Shown here in pieces: positions 1 through 9,063 of a DNA stretch of 64,000 bases (position 1 is the stretch's first letter; the number at the start of each line of letters is the position of its first letter). The stretch spans positions 1 through 64,000 of the forward strand of contig CACNXQ010000006.1 of assembly GCA_902624455.1 (NCBI GenBank). Direction: 5' to 3'. The stretch comes from an uncultured Pelagibacteraceae bacterium. GTDB lineage: Bacteria; Pseudomonadota; Alphaproteobacteria; Pelagibacterales; AG-422-B15. The position numbers and the translations under genes are program-made. The notes beneath the pieces are model-generated. The model was not told the DNA's origin. It saw only the letters and a program-made list of their open reading frames with translations, and did no database searches.

Positions 1-317
1 TCTAAAAAGTCATCGTTGTTATTAAATTTGTTTATTGATGCACGCTGAAGACCTTCAACTAAAACCTTAACTGTACCGTCAGGTAGCTTTAAAAGTTGAA
101 GTACATTTGCAATTGTACCAAAATCGAATAAGTCATCTTTTTTTGGATCATCTATTGATGCACTTTTTTGAGTAATAAGCATGATCCTCTTATTTCCACT
201 CATCACCTTTTCCAATGCCTTGACTGACTTATCTCTTCCGACAAACAATGGAACAACCATGTGAGGGAAGACTACTATGTCTCTTAGGGGTAAAACTGGT
301 ACGTTATTTTCTAGCAT
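1..317 (-). CDS. lon: ATP-dependent protease Lon, N-terminal part (cut by window edge)
   Basis: Partial gene. The protein starts [20 protein letters not shown], the typical opening of the Lon LAN substrate-recognition domain, followed by the VEGLQRA region. About 105 codons are visible; the AAA+ and Ser/Lys protease domains lie beyond the left edge. Lon degrades misfolded and regulatory proteins in the cytoplasm. It is transcribed away from clpX on the same strand, so the order tig-clpP-clpX-lon is kept as in many proteobacteria. The ATG at 317 is the first in-frame start and matches where family members begin. Confidence 0.93.
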   Translation of the reverse strand, partial: MLENNVPVLPLRDIVVFPHMVVPLFVGRDKSVKALEKVMSGNKRIMLITQKSASIDDPKKDDLFDFGTIANVLQLLKLPDGTVKVLVEGLQRASINKFNNNDDFL

Positions 318-390
318 TATCTAATTTATATGTATTTTTTAAATAGAGAGACATTAACAAAGCTTGTAAAGCCTATTAAAATCTTTCACC

Positions 391-423
391 TATAAAGGTG
401 TGCATAAAAAACAATATTTCAAG
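391..423 (-). promoter_or_regulatory. possible heat-shock (sigma-32-like) promoter for lon
   Basis: In the 126-bp clpX-lon gap the minus strand reads CTTGAA (418-423), about 19 bp of spacer, then CCTTTATA (391-398). This loosely resembles the alphaproteobacterial RpoH pattern (CTTG ... CYTATNT). lon is a classical RpoH target, but the match is loose and the region is AT-rich. A small hairpin (CACCT/AGGTG, 387-400) overlaps it. Confidence 0.22.
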
Positions 424-443
424 GAATTATCCTTTTAGGATAG

Positions 444-1712
444 CTAAGCGCTTGTTTCAGAAGACTTTTTATTGTCTGAATATATATAAAGAGGTCTAGC
501 TCTACCTTCTGCTACCTCAGCATTAATTACTACCTCTTCAACGCCATCAAGAGAAGGTAATTCAAACATTGTATCAAGAAGAATGCTCTCAAGAATAGAT
601 CTAAGGCCTCTAGCTCCTGTTTTCCTCTCTATTGCTTTTTTGGCAATTACTGACAAGGCATCTTTTGAGAGGATTAATTTCACATCCTCCATACTGAAAA
701 GAGTTTGATACTGTTTAACCAATGCATTTTTAGGCTCTTGCAGGATCTTCATAAGAGACTCTTCATCTAGATCAGTAAGTGTTGTAACAATAGGAAGTCT
801 TCCAACAAATTCAGGGATCAAGCCATAGTTCAATAAATCCTCAGGCTCTAAATCACTTAAATTATTAGTAAGCTTACTTTCATCAAATGATTTTACATTT
901 GCCTGGAAACCAATTCCTGAACCTTTAGACCTTTTATTAATGATTTTATCTAATCCTGAAAAGGCGCCACCACAAATAAATAAGATATTGGTTGTGTCAA
1001 CTTGTAAAAATTCTTGCTGTGGATGCTTCCTTCCACCTTGAGGTGGCACACTAGCAACTGTCCCTTCCATAATTTTCAGAAGCGCCTGCTGTACGCCCTC
1101 TCCAGACACGTCTCTTGTAATAGATGGGTTTTCAGATTTTCTACTAACCTTGTCTATTTCATCAATATAAACAATCCCTCTTTGCGCTCGTTCAACGTTA
1201 TAATCTGATGCTTGTAATAATTTTAATATGATATTTTCTACATCCTCACCAACATAACCTGCCTCAGTCAACGTTGTGGCATCAGCCATTGTAAAAGGGA
1301 CGTCTAGAATTCGAGCAAGTGTTTGAGCTAATAAAGTCTTACCACAACCTGTTGGGCCTATAAGTAGAATATTTGATTTCGACAATTCAACGTCAGATTT
1401 AAAATTTGAATGCTCAATTCTTTTATAGTGATTATGTACAGCAACAGATAAGTTATATTTTGCGTTCTTCTGACCAATGACAAATTCATCTAAGGTTGCA
1501 CATATTTCTTTTGGAGTAGGAATTCTGCTTGATGACTTAGATTTATTTTCTCTATTTTCTTCTTGGATAATATCATTACACAGTTCGACACACTCATCAC
1601 AAATAAATACAGTTGGCCCGGCAATAAGTTTCTTTACCTCGTGCTGACTTTTACCGCAAAATGAACAGTAAAGCGTATTTTTACTTTTGTTATCAGAACT
1701 GTTTTCAGACAT
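444..1712 (-). CDS. clpX: ClpX, ATP-binding unfoldase subunit of ClpXP
   Basis: Full-length 422-aa AAA+ unfoldase that feeds substrates to ClpP. The N-terminal zinc-binding domain has Cys16, Cys19, Cys38 and Cys41. Walker A is GPTGCGKT (119-126), Walker B VYIDEID (about 181-187), pore loop 1 GYVG (152-155) and the RKH loop is near 228-230. The GIGF loop that docks on ClpP is present near residue 271. It follows clpP on the same strand with a 127-bp gap that may hold a weak terminator and its own promoter. Length and motifs are ordinary. Confidence 0.98.
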   Translation of the reverse strand: MSENSSDNKSKNTLYCSFCGKSQHEVKKLIAGPTVFICDECVELCNDIIQEENRENKSKSSSRIPTPKEICATLDEFVIGQKNAKYNLSVAVHNHYKRIEHSNFKSDVELSKSNILLIGPTGCGKTLLAQTLARILDVPFTMADATTLTEAGYVGEDVENIILKLLQASDYNVERAQRGIVYIDEIDKVSRKSENPSITRDVSGEGVQQALLKIMEGTVASVPPQGGRKHPQQEFLQVDTTNILFICGGAFSGLDKIINKRSKGSGIGFQANVKSFDESKLTNNLSDLEPEDLLNYGLIPEFVGRLPIVTTLTDLDEESLMKILQEPKNALVKQYQTLFSMEDVKLILSKDALSVIAKKAIERKTGARGLRSILESILLDTMFELPSLDGVEEVVINAEVAEGRARPLYIYSDNKKSSETSA

Positions 1713-1792
1713 ATGGTTAATTTAGTTTCGAATCAATTAACTACAAGAAAACACTATTAGGTGTAAAAAAACAATAAAATAACGATAAAATT

Positions 1793-1815
1793 ATAAAAAA
1801 AGATGTTTATAAACA
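1793..1815 (-). terminator. weak intrinsic terminator candidate after clpP
   Basis: On the minus strand a short palindrome, TGTTTATAAACA (1804-1815), is followed by a T-rich run. The stem is short and AT-only, so termination is probably partial and clpX may still be read from clpP. Confidence 0.25.
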
Positions 1816-1839
1816 GTATATTAAACTAGTTTTTTGATA

Positions 1840-2463
1840 CTATTTCTCAGTTTTTTCAACAACTCGTTTCGTCTGAATATCATCGATAATACCAAATTTT
1901 TTTGCAGCATCTGGTGACATGAAGTTATCTCTCTCCAGTGCTTCTTCAATCTTTTCGACCGGTTGCCCAGTGTGATTTGCATAGAGTTGATTTAAATTTG
2001 CTTTTTGGTCTAAGATTTCTTTAGCATGAATTTCTATATCTGTAGCCTGACCTCTAAATCCTGCAGATGGTTGATGGACCATTATTCGACTGTTTGGAAG
2101 TGCAAATCTTTTTCCTTTTTCGCCTGCAGCTAATAAAAAAGATCCCATAGATGCAGCTAATCCAAAACACAGAGTAGAAACTGGAGATTGTATAAATTGC
2201 ATTGTGTCATAAATGGCTAAGCCATCACTAACAACGCCACCTGGAGAGTTAATATAGAGAAAAATTTCTTTTTCAGGATTTTCAGATTCTAGGAACAAAA
2301 GTTGTGCAGAAATAAGTGAAGCCATGTGATCATTTACTGGCCCAACTAAAAATATTATCCTCTCTTTTAATAATCTTGAATAAATATCAAAAGCACGCTC
2401 ACCTCTTCCGGTTTGTTCAACAACCATGGGAATTAACTGGTTCATTATTTTATCGTTTGACAT
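1840..2463 (-). CDS. clpP: ClpP, proteolytic subunit of Clp protease
   Basis: 207-aa serine peptidase forming the ClpP barrel. The catalytic triad is visible: Ser105 in GLAASMGS, His130 in MVHQPSAG and Asp179 in ERDNFMSP. The oxyanion glycine motif NSPGG is at 72-76. It sits 2 bp behind tig, so tig-clpP is almost certainly one operon, with clpX and lon downstream. No insertion or truncation relative to the family. Confidence 0.98.
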   Translation of the reverse strand: MSNDKIMNQLIPMVVEQTGRGERAFDIYSRLLKERIIFLVGPVNDHMASLISAQLLFLESENPEKEIFLYINSPGGVVSDGLAIYDTMQFIQSPVSTLCFGLAASMGSFLLAAGEKGKRFALPNSRIMVHQPSAGFRGQATDIEIHAKEILDQKANLNQLYANHTGQPVEKIEEALERDNFMSPDAAKKFGIIDDIQTKRVVEKTEK

Positions 2464-2465
2464 AT

Positions 2466-3878
2466 TTACTTAGCCTTTTTCTTTGCGACTTTCTTTTTAG
2501 CTGTTTTTTTCTTTTTTGTCGGAGACTTAGTCTCTTTTACATTGTTATATGATTTGATGAAAGAATCCAAGTCCTGCTCTTCTTCCTTTAATTTCACCTT
2601 ACTCAATATGAAATCTACAATTTTATTCTCGTATAATGGTGCCTGAAGCTGCATTGCGGCCTCTTTATTGTTTCGATAATAATCAATCACTTTTTGTTCT
2701 TGGCCTTTAAAATTACTGGCGTAGTCAAATAATGCCTTATTCATCTCCTCAGGAGTGACAGTTATTTCGTTAACTTTACCAACTTCTTGAAGTATTAGGC
2801 CCAAATGAATTCTTTCTGTAGCATCTTTTTTAAGTTTTTTTTCATTTTCAGTTGAAAGTTTACGGTCTTTAATTTCTTTTTTATGTTCTTCAGATACAGG
2901 ATTTTGAGAGTTGAAGTAATTTTCCTGTAAATTCTTAAATTCAGTTTCTACTAGGTCTTCAGGCAAATCAAAACTATGAGAGGCTGTGAGCTTTTCAAAT
3001 AATTCTCTCTTATTCATATTCTTAGATAAATCTGAATACTCGTTAGACATTTGTTCTTCAATCTTAGCCCTTAGATCTTTTAAATCACTTGCTCCAACTG
3101 ATTTTGCAAAAGCATCGTCAACTTTTGTTTCTTGAGGTGAACTAATTTTCTTAACATTGCACTCGAATACTGCATCAGCATTCTGAAGTTCTTTAGCTGA
3201 ATAATCAGCAGGAAACTTAACCTTAACTTTCTTAACATCACCTTTTTTTACGCCAACTAGTCCCTCTTCAAGGTCTTTTAAGTATCGATTATCCCCTATT
3301 ACTATTGTTTGATTTTCAGCTTTACCACCATCAAAATTCTTACCGTCAATTGTTCCTTCGTAATCAAGCATCACGGAGTCTTCATTCTTTGACTTATAGT
3401 TGTCTGGCTGTTCTTTGTATGTTTTGTTTGAACTTGCAATTAAGTCCATGCGTTTATCAATTTCTGCTTTACCTAATTTTACTTTTTTTGATTTTATTTC
3501 GATTTTTGAAAAATCAGCTATTTTAATTTCAGGAAAAATTTCAAATGAAAGTGTGAATAGTTTATCTACATCTGGCTTGTCATCTTTTTCATTTTTTAAA
3601 TCAACCTTTGGCTGAGAGACAGGTCTTAATTTTTTTTCATCTATAATTTTAGCAACATTTTGGTTTATTAATTGACTTAATACTTCCGCATTAATAGCCT
3701 CACCATGTTTCTGCATGATTATATTGTTTGGAACCTTACCGGGTCTAAACCCATCCATTTTGATTGTTTTTCTTACTTCACTAACTTTATCCTCAACGCC
3801 TTTATTAAGTATTGAAGACTCAATAGTAAATTCAAACTCTCTTTTAAGTCCTTTGTTTAATGTTTCTTTATAGCTCAT
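2466..3878 (-). CDS. tig: Trigger factor, ribosome-associated chaperone and peptidyl-prolyl isomerase
   Basis: 470 aa with an N-terminal ribosome-binding domain (the GFRPGKVP signature near residues 44-51), a central FKBP-type domain (about 160-245, including [15 protein letters not shown]) and a C-terminal helical chaperone domain. It ends in a lysine-rich tail of about 20 residues (repeated KKK blocks), longer and more basic than usual. That tail may increase ribosome or RNA contact (inference). The start at 3878 lies just downstream of tRNA-Leu, so tRNA and operon may be co-transcribed. Confidence 0.96.
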   Translation of the reverse strand: MSYKETLNKGLKREFEFTIESSILNKGVEDKVSEVRKTIKMDGFRPGKVPNNIIMQKHGEAINAEVLSQLINQNVAKIIDEKKLRPVSQPKVDLKNEKDDKPDVDKLFTLSFEIFPEIKIADFSKIEIKSKKVKLGKAEIDKRMDLIASSNKTYKEQPDNYKSKNEDSVMLDYEGTIDGKNFDGGKAENQTIVIGDNRYLKDLEEGLVGVKKGDVKKVKVKFPADYSAKELQNADAVFECNVKKISSPQETKVDDAFAKSVGASDLKDLRAKIEEQMSNEYSDLSKNMNKRELFEKLTASHSFDLPEDLVETEFKNLQENYFNSQNPVSEEHKKEIKDRKLSTENEKKLKKDATERIHLGLILQEVGKVNEITVTPEEMNKALFDYASNFKGQEQKVIDYYRNNKEAAMQLQAPLYENKIVDFILSKVKLKEEEQDLDSFIKSYNNVKETKSPTKKKKTAKKKVAKKKAK

Positions 3879-3885
3879 ATTTATT

Positions 3886-3970
3886 TGGTGCGGATAGAGG
3901 GACTCGAACCCCCATGAGTTGCCTCACTGGTACCTAAAACCAGCGTGTCTACCAATTCCACCATATCCGC
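3886..3970 (-). tRNA. tRNA-Leu (anticodon TAG)
   Basis: The minus strand gives a class II tRNA with acceptor stem GCGGATA/TATCCGC, anticodon stem CTGGT/ACCAG around a 7-nt loop with anticodon TAG, a long variable arm and T-loop GTTCGAGTC. The discriminator A and an encoded CCA end (3886-3888) are present. It lies 7 bp ahead of tig and reads the same way. Confidence 0.96.
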
Positions 3971-4004
3971 GATTAATAGAAAATGCAAAATAGACTATTT
4001 CTTA

Positions 4005-4898
4005 TTAGTTTACAGCTTTTTTTTGAATATTGGCGTCTTCTCTATTATTTTCCTTATGAATTAGATATGCTGAACCCATGACCAGTATGCCACCAATAAT
4101 TTCATACATACTTAGCAATTCATTGAACATTAAAATCGTGAGTACTATGCCAAATATCGGAAACAAGGAATAAAAAGGTAAAACCTTAGAAACTGGATAG
4201 AATTTATAGAGATAAAACATACTCACATGTCCAAGTGAAGATACAATCAAAGCACAATGTAAAATTGAAAAAATTGTTACATTATTAATGCCCTCTAACA
4301 ATTGAATTGGATTACCCTCAAAATAAAAAGACAATAAGATTATTGGAATAAAACTTATCAGACCGTGCCAACCATTCATTACCGAGGTATCCACTTCATT
4401 CATCACTCTTGCGAGCATGTTTGATAATGCATAGAAAAAAGCCATAGTTACTATTAAAATAACAGCTATCTTGTCATCTATTATTCTAGGATCGTAGGCA
4501 ATGATAATGATACCTAAAAAGGATATAATAATTAAGATAATTCTGTTAATTGAAATATTATCTTTGAGAAAAAAATAACTTAATAAGATTCCAAATGGTA
4601 TTGATAGTTGAGCTCCAATAATAATTGGCGCTACTATTGTAAGTCTCTCTAGTGCAAAATACATTGAGACATAAGTTCCGACACCCATTGTTAGCGAGAA
4701 CATAACTAAGGGCCTGATCATCTCTTTTCTTGGTAATTTAAATTTAAAAAAAGGTAAGAATACTAAAAAAATAAGTCCAACTCTTAATGCTGAAAATAAA
4801 AGTGGAGGAATATTATCAACTCCAAGTTTACCAACCGGATAGGAGCTTCCATAAACAAGCATTATGAACAAAACTAAGAAAAGATGATTAGATTTCAT
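4005..4898 (-). CDS. EamA/DMT-superfamily transporter
   Basis: 297-aa integral membrane protein with about ten hydrophobic segments in two repeated halves, the EamA (drug/metabolite exporter) fold. The start reads MVYGSSYPVGKLGVDNIPPLLFSALR, a typical first-repeat signature. The substrate cannot be told from sequence; relatives move amino acids, cofactors or drugs. It is divergent from the small membrane gene at 5003, and the 104-bp AT-rich spacer should hold both promoters. Confidence 0.85.
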   Translation of the reverse strand: MKSNHLFLVLFIMLVYGSSYPVGKLGVDNIPPLLFSALRVGLIFLVFLPFFKFKLPRKEMIRPLVMFSLTMGVGTYVSMYFALERLTIVAPIIIGAQLSIPFGILLSYFFLKDNISINRIILIIISFLGIIIIAYDPRIIDDKIAVILIVTMAFFYALSNMLARVMNEVDTSVMNGWHGLISFIPIILLSFYFEGNPIQLLEGINNVTIFSILHCALIVSSLGHVSMFYLYKFYPVSKVLPFYSLFPIFGIVLTILMFNELLSMYEIIGGILVMGSAYLIHKENNREDANIQKKAVN

Positions 4899-5002
4899 TT
4901 AAATTTGATAAGTAAGCTTAATAATTTAAGAAACTCACTAAATTAAATACTATTTTATAAATAAAGATATGCAAAATAATCTAATAAATGCTATTTTAGG
5001 TT

Positions 5003-5290
5003 ATGGATGGTTTAAAAAATATTTGGTCTCTGATTATGAATTCGAGTCTAAATCCTCTTAAAAATATTCCCGACTTAGCTGTTAGACATTGGATTATGCA
5101 AATACTTGCGTTTATGTGGAGTGGAGTTTTTTCAATCTATATCATTGAGAGCATATATGTCTTTGGAATGACGGCTATTGCTCACGCTCTTCTTATCATG
5201 GCAATTTTTTTCACTGCAATAGTTTTTGAAACTGCACGAAGAAAACCAGAAGTTTTTGAGTCAGAGGTTTTTAAAAATAAGAAGAAATAA
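5003..5290 (+). CDS. Unknown small membrane protein, two predicted TM segments
   Basis: 95 aa, not recognised. An amphipathic start (about 1-30) is followed by two hydrophobic segments (about 32-52 and 56-77) and a charged C-terminal tail rich in Lys and Glu. AGG lies only 2 nt before the ATG; a later ATG at 5036 has no better ribosome site. Its stop abuts, tail to tail, the stop of the 27-aa peptide gene on the other strand. Coding is supported by its reading frame filling the gap between two operons. Confidence 0.6.
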   Translation: MDGLKNIWSLIMNSSLNPLKNIPDLAVRHWIMQILAFMWSGVFSIYIIESIYVFGMTAIAHALLIMAIFFTAIVFETARRKPEVFESEVFKNKKK

Positions 5291-5374
5291 CTAAATTATA
5301 AAATTATTATCAAAGAGAAGTCCAATTGCAATACCTAACGCTAATGCTAAAGCTATTTTAGTTGGTTTATTCAT
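5291..5374 (-). CDS. 27-aa hydrophobic peptide translationally coupled to the Liv permease gene
   Basis: Short frame reading MNKPTKIALALALGIAIGLL then FDNNFII. It has a positively charged start, one hydrophobic helix of about 14 residues and a short polar end. Its ATG overlaps the stop of the upstream livM-type permease (TAATG), the arrangement used for translational coupling. It ends exactly at the neighbouring convergent gene. It could be a small accessory subunit of the transporter or an unselected frame. No homology search was done. Confidence 0.45.
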   Translation of the reverse strand: MNKPTKIALALALGIAIGLLFDNNFII

Positions 5375-6423
5375 TAATCTTTTGAGAAACGAGATTTAAT
5401 TCTAGTTTTAAGATTTTCCCATAATTTCGCCATACCAAGTGGCTCATAAATCATAAACACTATCATAAGAACACCAAAGACAACTTGTTCGAGTGCGGAT
5501 ATGATAGTTGCATCTATTGCTCCATGAAAAACATTATTTCCAATCGTATTTAGTAGTACTGGAAATAAAAGAATAAACGCAGCTCCAATAAATGCTCCAT
5601 TTATAGTTCCAAGGCCTCCAAGAATAACCATAAATAATATTTTAAAGGACAATTTAATATCAAATGCTACAGGCTCTAAAGATTTAAGATACGTGAATGC
5701 AAATAATGCACCTGCAACGCCACAATAAAATGAACTAATTGCAAAGGCTTGAAGCTTAGTCTTCAATAGAGATACTCCCATCGACTCTGCTGCAACATCC
5801 ATATCTCTGACGGCCATCCAATTTCGTCCCGTACTTCCTCTAGCCATGTTCATGGCGAGAATTGTCAATATAACTACAACAAAAAGAACAACTAAATACA
5901 TGTCCATGGGAGATGTATATGCACGATCAAAAATAACTATGTCTTGTGCAGTAATAATTCCGGATGAGTCATAGTTTTTAAACCATCCAAATTTATCAAT
6001 AACCCAAATGATAAAGAACTGTGAGGCTAGTGTTGCTACCATAAGATATAGACCTCTTACCCTTAAGCTTGGAAGTCCAAAAACGATCCCGATAGCAGCT
6101 GCAATAAGCCCAGAAATAATTAAAGCTCCAAAAAATGGAAGTCCCTCTACTCTTAAAATTAAATTATAACATGCAAACGCACCAGCAGCCATAAACCCTG
6201 CAGCACCTAAAGAAAGCTGGCCAGTATATCCCATGACAATTTGTTGGCCAATCGTTGCTAATGACAAGCACAGCCAAGGAATTAAAATAGAAGTATACCA
6301 ATAATCACTTGTCACAATCATTGGAGTGACAATGAAGCCAAAAACCATCAAGAAAAATAAATTAATATAATCATTTTTCTTTAATGATTTTGCAGACGCT
6401 GTTATTTGCGCTTGACTATCCAT
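5374..6423 (-). CDS. livM: Branched-chain amino acid-type (HAAT) ABC transporter permease, LivM-like
   Basis: 349-aa inner-membrane permease with about nine to ten hydrophobic segments. The family core GQLSLGAAGFMAAGAFACY is at about 68-86, GLPSLRVRGLYLMVATLA at about 115-132 and GGLGTINGAFIGAAFI near 270-285. It pairs with the LivH-like permease 3 bp upstream. As last large gene of the operon it is followed by a coupled 27-aa frame. LivM describes the family; the true substrate could be another amino acid, amide or organic acid. Confidence 0.9.
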   Translation of the reverse strand: MDSQAQITASAKSLKKNDYINLFFLMVFGFIVTPMIVTSDYWYTSILIPWLCLSLATIGQQIVMGYTGQLSLGAAGFMAAGAFACYNLILRVEGLPFFGALIISGLIAAAIGIVFGLPSLRVRGLYLMVATLASQFFIIWVIDKFGWFKNYDSSGIITAQDIVIFDRAYTSPMDMYLVVLFVVVILTILAMNMARGSTGRNWMAVRDMDVAAESMGVSLLKTKLQAFAISSFYCGVAGALFAFTYLKSLEPVAFDIKLSFKILFMVILGGLGTINGAFIGAAFILLFPVLLNTIGNNVFHGAIDATIISALEQVVFGVLMIVFMIYEPLGMAKLWENLKTRIKSRFSKD

Positions 6424-6426
6424 ACA

Positions 6427-7332
6427 TCACACCCTTCTAATAATTTTTTCACCAAATAAGCCTTCAGGTCTCGCTAAAAGAAAGAAGACGGCTAGGACGT
6501 AAGGAGCCCAACCTTCAATGGCACCACCAAAAAATGGACCTATATAAACTTCAAGTAACTTTTCTACAGCGCCTACTATTAAACCAGCAATAATTGCTCC
6601 TGGTATTGATGAGAAACCACCAATAATAAGAACTGGTAATGCTTTTAAAGCTAGATCAACAAGTGCAAATTGAACTCCTGCTCTTGCCCCCCACAGACAA
6701 CCTGCTACCAAAGCTACGACTCCTGCTGAAGACCAAACCAGTAACATAATTTGACTAAGTGGTATTCCAATAGAACTCGCAGCGCCAGGATCGTCCGCAA
6801 CGGCTCTCAAACCTAATCCAATTTTCGTGTAAGTAAACAATAAGGCTAGAGCGATAACCATCACCGCAGCAACAATACCTGCAGTTACATCCAATGCACT
6901 AATGAAGATCCCAACATTATCAACGATCCACATTATTGGAAAATCAGGTATTCCTAAGTCAAGTCTTCTAACCTCAACACCCCATGCGGCTTGAGCGAGA
7001 CCCTCAAGAACATATCCTAAACCAATTGTTGCCATTAATAATGTATCTTCACTCTGATTAACTAACGGTCTTAAAACAAGTCTTTCGGTAGCAAGTCCAA
7101 CCAATATCATAAGTCCAATTGTTACTATAAATGCAACAAAAAAAGGTAGCCCAAGCTCCATAAAGCCTACAAATGAAAGCACTGCAAAGAATACCATGGC
7201 ACCTTGAGCAAAGTTAAAGGTTGCTGAAGCCTTATAGATTAAAACAAAGCCAAGGGCGACTAACGAATACATTGTACCCGCAAGCAATCCACCAACTAAT
7301 ACTTCAAAGAAAAATAAAATTTCGTTACCCAT
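6427..7332 (-). CDS. livH: HAAT-type ABC transporter permease, LivH-like
   Basis: 301-aa inner-membrane permease. Typical LivH features are GGLLAGTMYSLVALGFVLIY near the start (residues 14-33), FNFAQGAMVFF (39-49), LGLRAVADDPGAASSIGI (172-189) and IGGFSSIPGAIIAGLIVG. It overlaps the end of the LivG-like ATPase gene by 8 bp (ATGGGTAA), showing tight translational coupling. It forms the membrane channel with the LivM-like protein. Confidence 0.92.
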   Translation of the reverse strand: MGNEILFFFEVLVGGLLAGTMYSLVALGFVLIYKASATFNFAQGAMVFFAVLSFVGFMELGLPFFVAFIVTIGLMILVGLATERLVLRPLVNQSEDTLLMATIGLGYVLEGLAQAAWGVEVRRLDLGIPDFPIMWIVDNVGIFISALDVTAGIVAAVMVIALALLFTYTKIGLGLRAVADDPGAASSIGIPLSQIMLLVWSSAGVVALVAGCLWGARAGVQFALVDLALKALPVLIIGGFSSIPGAIIAGLIVGAVEKLLEVYIGPFFGGAIEGWAPYVLAVFFLLARPEGLFGEKIIRRV

Positions 7333-8131
7333 GAGCGACTCCTAAGTAAGCATCAATGACTGTTTGATTAGATCTCACTTCATCTGGTGTTCCATCACCA
7401 ATAACTTTACCATAGTCCAACACAACAACCCTGTCAGATATATCCATCACAACACCCATATCGTGTTCGATTAAAACTATCGTAGTCCCATAATTGTCAT
7501 TAACCTCGAGAATGAATCTGCACATTTCTCTTTTTTCTTCAACGTTCATTCCGGCCATTGGTTCATCTAATAACAGCACCTCTGGCTCAGCAGCTAATGC
7601 TCTTCCTAATTCAACTCTTTTTTGCAAACCATATGGTAACTTTCCAACAGGTGTATTTTTAATTTCATCAATCTCAAGAAAACTAATTATTTCTTCACAT
7701 TTCTGTCTATTTTCAGTTTCTTCTCTTTTTGCTTTAGGTAATTGGAAGGCAATGTCAATAAAGTTGGCCTTTGAATGTAGTTTTCTTCCAACTAAAATAT
7801 TATCAAGGGCAGACATTCTTTTAAAGAGAGCTAAATTTTGAAATGTTCGAGAAATTCCCTTTTGCGCTGCAATATTAGGTGTAATTTTTGATAAAGTCTC
7901 ACCGTGATAAACTACACTTCCTTCTTGCGGTTTATAGATACCATTTATGCAATTTAGCATTGAACTTTTACCAGCACCGTTCGGTCCAATAATTGCTCTT
8001 ATTTCATGAGTAAGGACGTCAAATGACGTATCAGTAATTGCTTTTACTCCACCAAAGCTTAGTGAAATATTATTAACTTCTAGGATTGGCCCACCAATAG
8101 GGAAATTTCTATCTATTTGATTTTCACTCAT
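7325..8131 (-). CDS. livG: HAAT-type ABC transporter ATP-binding protein, LivG-like
   Basis: 268-aa ATPase with Walker A GPNGAGKSS (49-57), the family-specific KGISRTFQNLALF Q-loop region, signature LPYGLQKRVELGRAL and Walker B LLLDEPMAGM. The C-terminal GDGTPDEVRSNQTVIDAYLG is the standard LivG ending. It hydrolyses ATP at the cytoplasmic face of the LivHM channel together with LivF. It lies 8 bp downstream of livF. It has a slightly longer N-terminus than E. coli LivG. Confidence 0.94.
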   Translation of the reverse strand: MSENQIDRNFPIGGPILEVNNISLSFGGVKAITDTSFDVLTHEIRAIIGPNGAGKSSMLNCINGIYKPQEGSVVYHGETLSKITPNIAAQKGISRTFQNLALFKRMSALDNILVGRKLHSKANFIDIAFQLPKAKREETENRQKCEEIISFLEIDEIKNTPVGKLPYGLQKRVELGRALAAEPEVLLLDEPMAGMNVEEKREMCRFILEVNDNYGTTIVLIEHDMGVVMDISDRVVVLDYGKVIGDGTPDEVRSNQTVIDAYLGVAHG

Positions 8132-8139
8132 AACTCTTT

Positions 8140-8937
8140 TTAATTCTTCTTTTCTTGTCTTAACACATCTCTAAAATTCTTTCTTCCTTCTGATGAAATG
8201 CCTAAGTAATACTCTTTAACTTTATCGTCATTTAATAATGAATCTGCCGCACCTTCCATTACCACTTTGCCCGTTTCGATGATGTATCCATAATCTGCAT
8301 TGCGAAGAGCAACATTTGTATTTTGTTCAGCAAGTAAAATACTCACATCTTCGTTGCTATTTAATTCTTTTACAATTCTAAATATTTCTGCAACTAATTG
8401 CGGGGCTAGTCCCATTGATGGCTCATCTAATAAAAGCATCTTAGGTTTTGCCATCATAGCTCTCGCTACTGCAATCATCTGTTGCTCACCTCCTGAAGTA
8501 AATCCTGCCTGACTTTTTCGTCGCTCCTTCAATCTTGGAAAATAATTGTACATTTTATCAAGTTCATTGTTTATTTCAGATCGACCTAATTTTCTTGAGT
8601 AAGAACCACTAATAATATTTTCCTCAACAGTTAAATGACCAAAACATCTTCTGCCCTCTAGTACCTGCACCATGCCCTTTTTGACCATATCTGATGCAGT
8701 ATTTTTTGTAGTATTTTCTCCGTCATAATTTATTGATCCTTTTGTGACTTTACCTCTTTCTGATAGAAGCATTGATGAAATTGATTTAAGAGTTGTGCTT
8801 TTACCAGCTCCATTACCACCTAATAAAGCAACGATCTTTCCCTTAGGAACATTTAAAGTAACATCATACAAAGCTAATATTACATCATCGTAAACAACTT
8901 CTATATTTTCTAATTCAAGTATATTTTCACTAGACAT
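8140..8937 (-). CDS. livF: HAAT-type ABC transporter ATP-binding protein, LivF-like
   Basis: 265-aa ATPase with Walker A GGNGAGKST (40-48), the LivF-type EGRRCFGHLTVEENI segment and Walker B LLLDEPSMGLAP. The signature reads TSGGEQQM rather than LSGGEQQ, a common variant in this subfamily. It is the second gene of the operon, 126 bp behind the binding protein, with a stable hairpin in the gap. The last ~20 residues form a charged tail. Confidence 0.92.
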   Translation of the reverse strand: MSSENILELENIEVVYDDVILALYDVTLNVPKGKIVALLGGNGAGKSTTLKSISSMLLSERGKVTKGSINYDGENTTKNTASDMVKKGMVQVLEGRRCFGHLTVEENIISGSYSRKLGRSEINNELDKMYNYFPRLKERRKSQAGFTSGGEQQMIAVARAMMAKPKMLLLDEPSMGLAPQLVAEIFRIVKELNSNEDVSILLAEQNTNVALRNADYGYIIETGKVVMEGAADSLLNDDKVKEYYLGISSEGRKNFRDVLRQEKKN

Positions 8938-9000
8938 AATTATTACAACAGCTCTTGATAAGTTTTTTATAAAGTAATTCTAAAATATTTTAAAAACATA

Positions 9001-9043
9001 GAAAGAGGAAATTTTGAAACTTAAATTCATCATTTCCTCTTTC
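9001..9043 (-). terminator. stem-loop terminator or attenuator between binding-protein gene and livF
   Basis: A perfect 12-bp inverted repeat, GAAAGAGGAAAT (9001-9012) with ATTTCCTCTTTC (9032-9043). The 19-nt loop can pair further (TGAA/TTCA). On the minus strand it is followed by a T-rich stretch. Sitting inside the operon, it probably stops most transcripts after the binding-protein gene or protects their 3' ends, keeping the binding protein in excess over the membrane parts. Confidence 0.7.
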
Positions 9044-9063
9044 AAATGCATAGACAATCGTAA

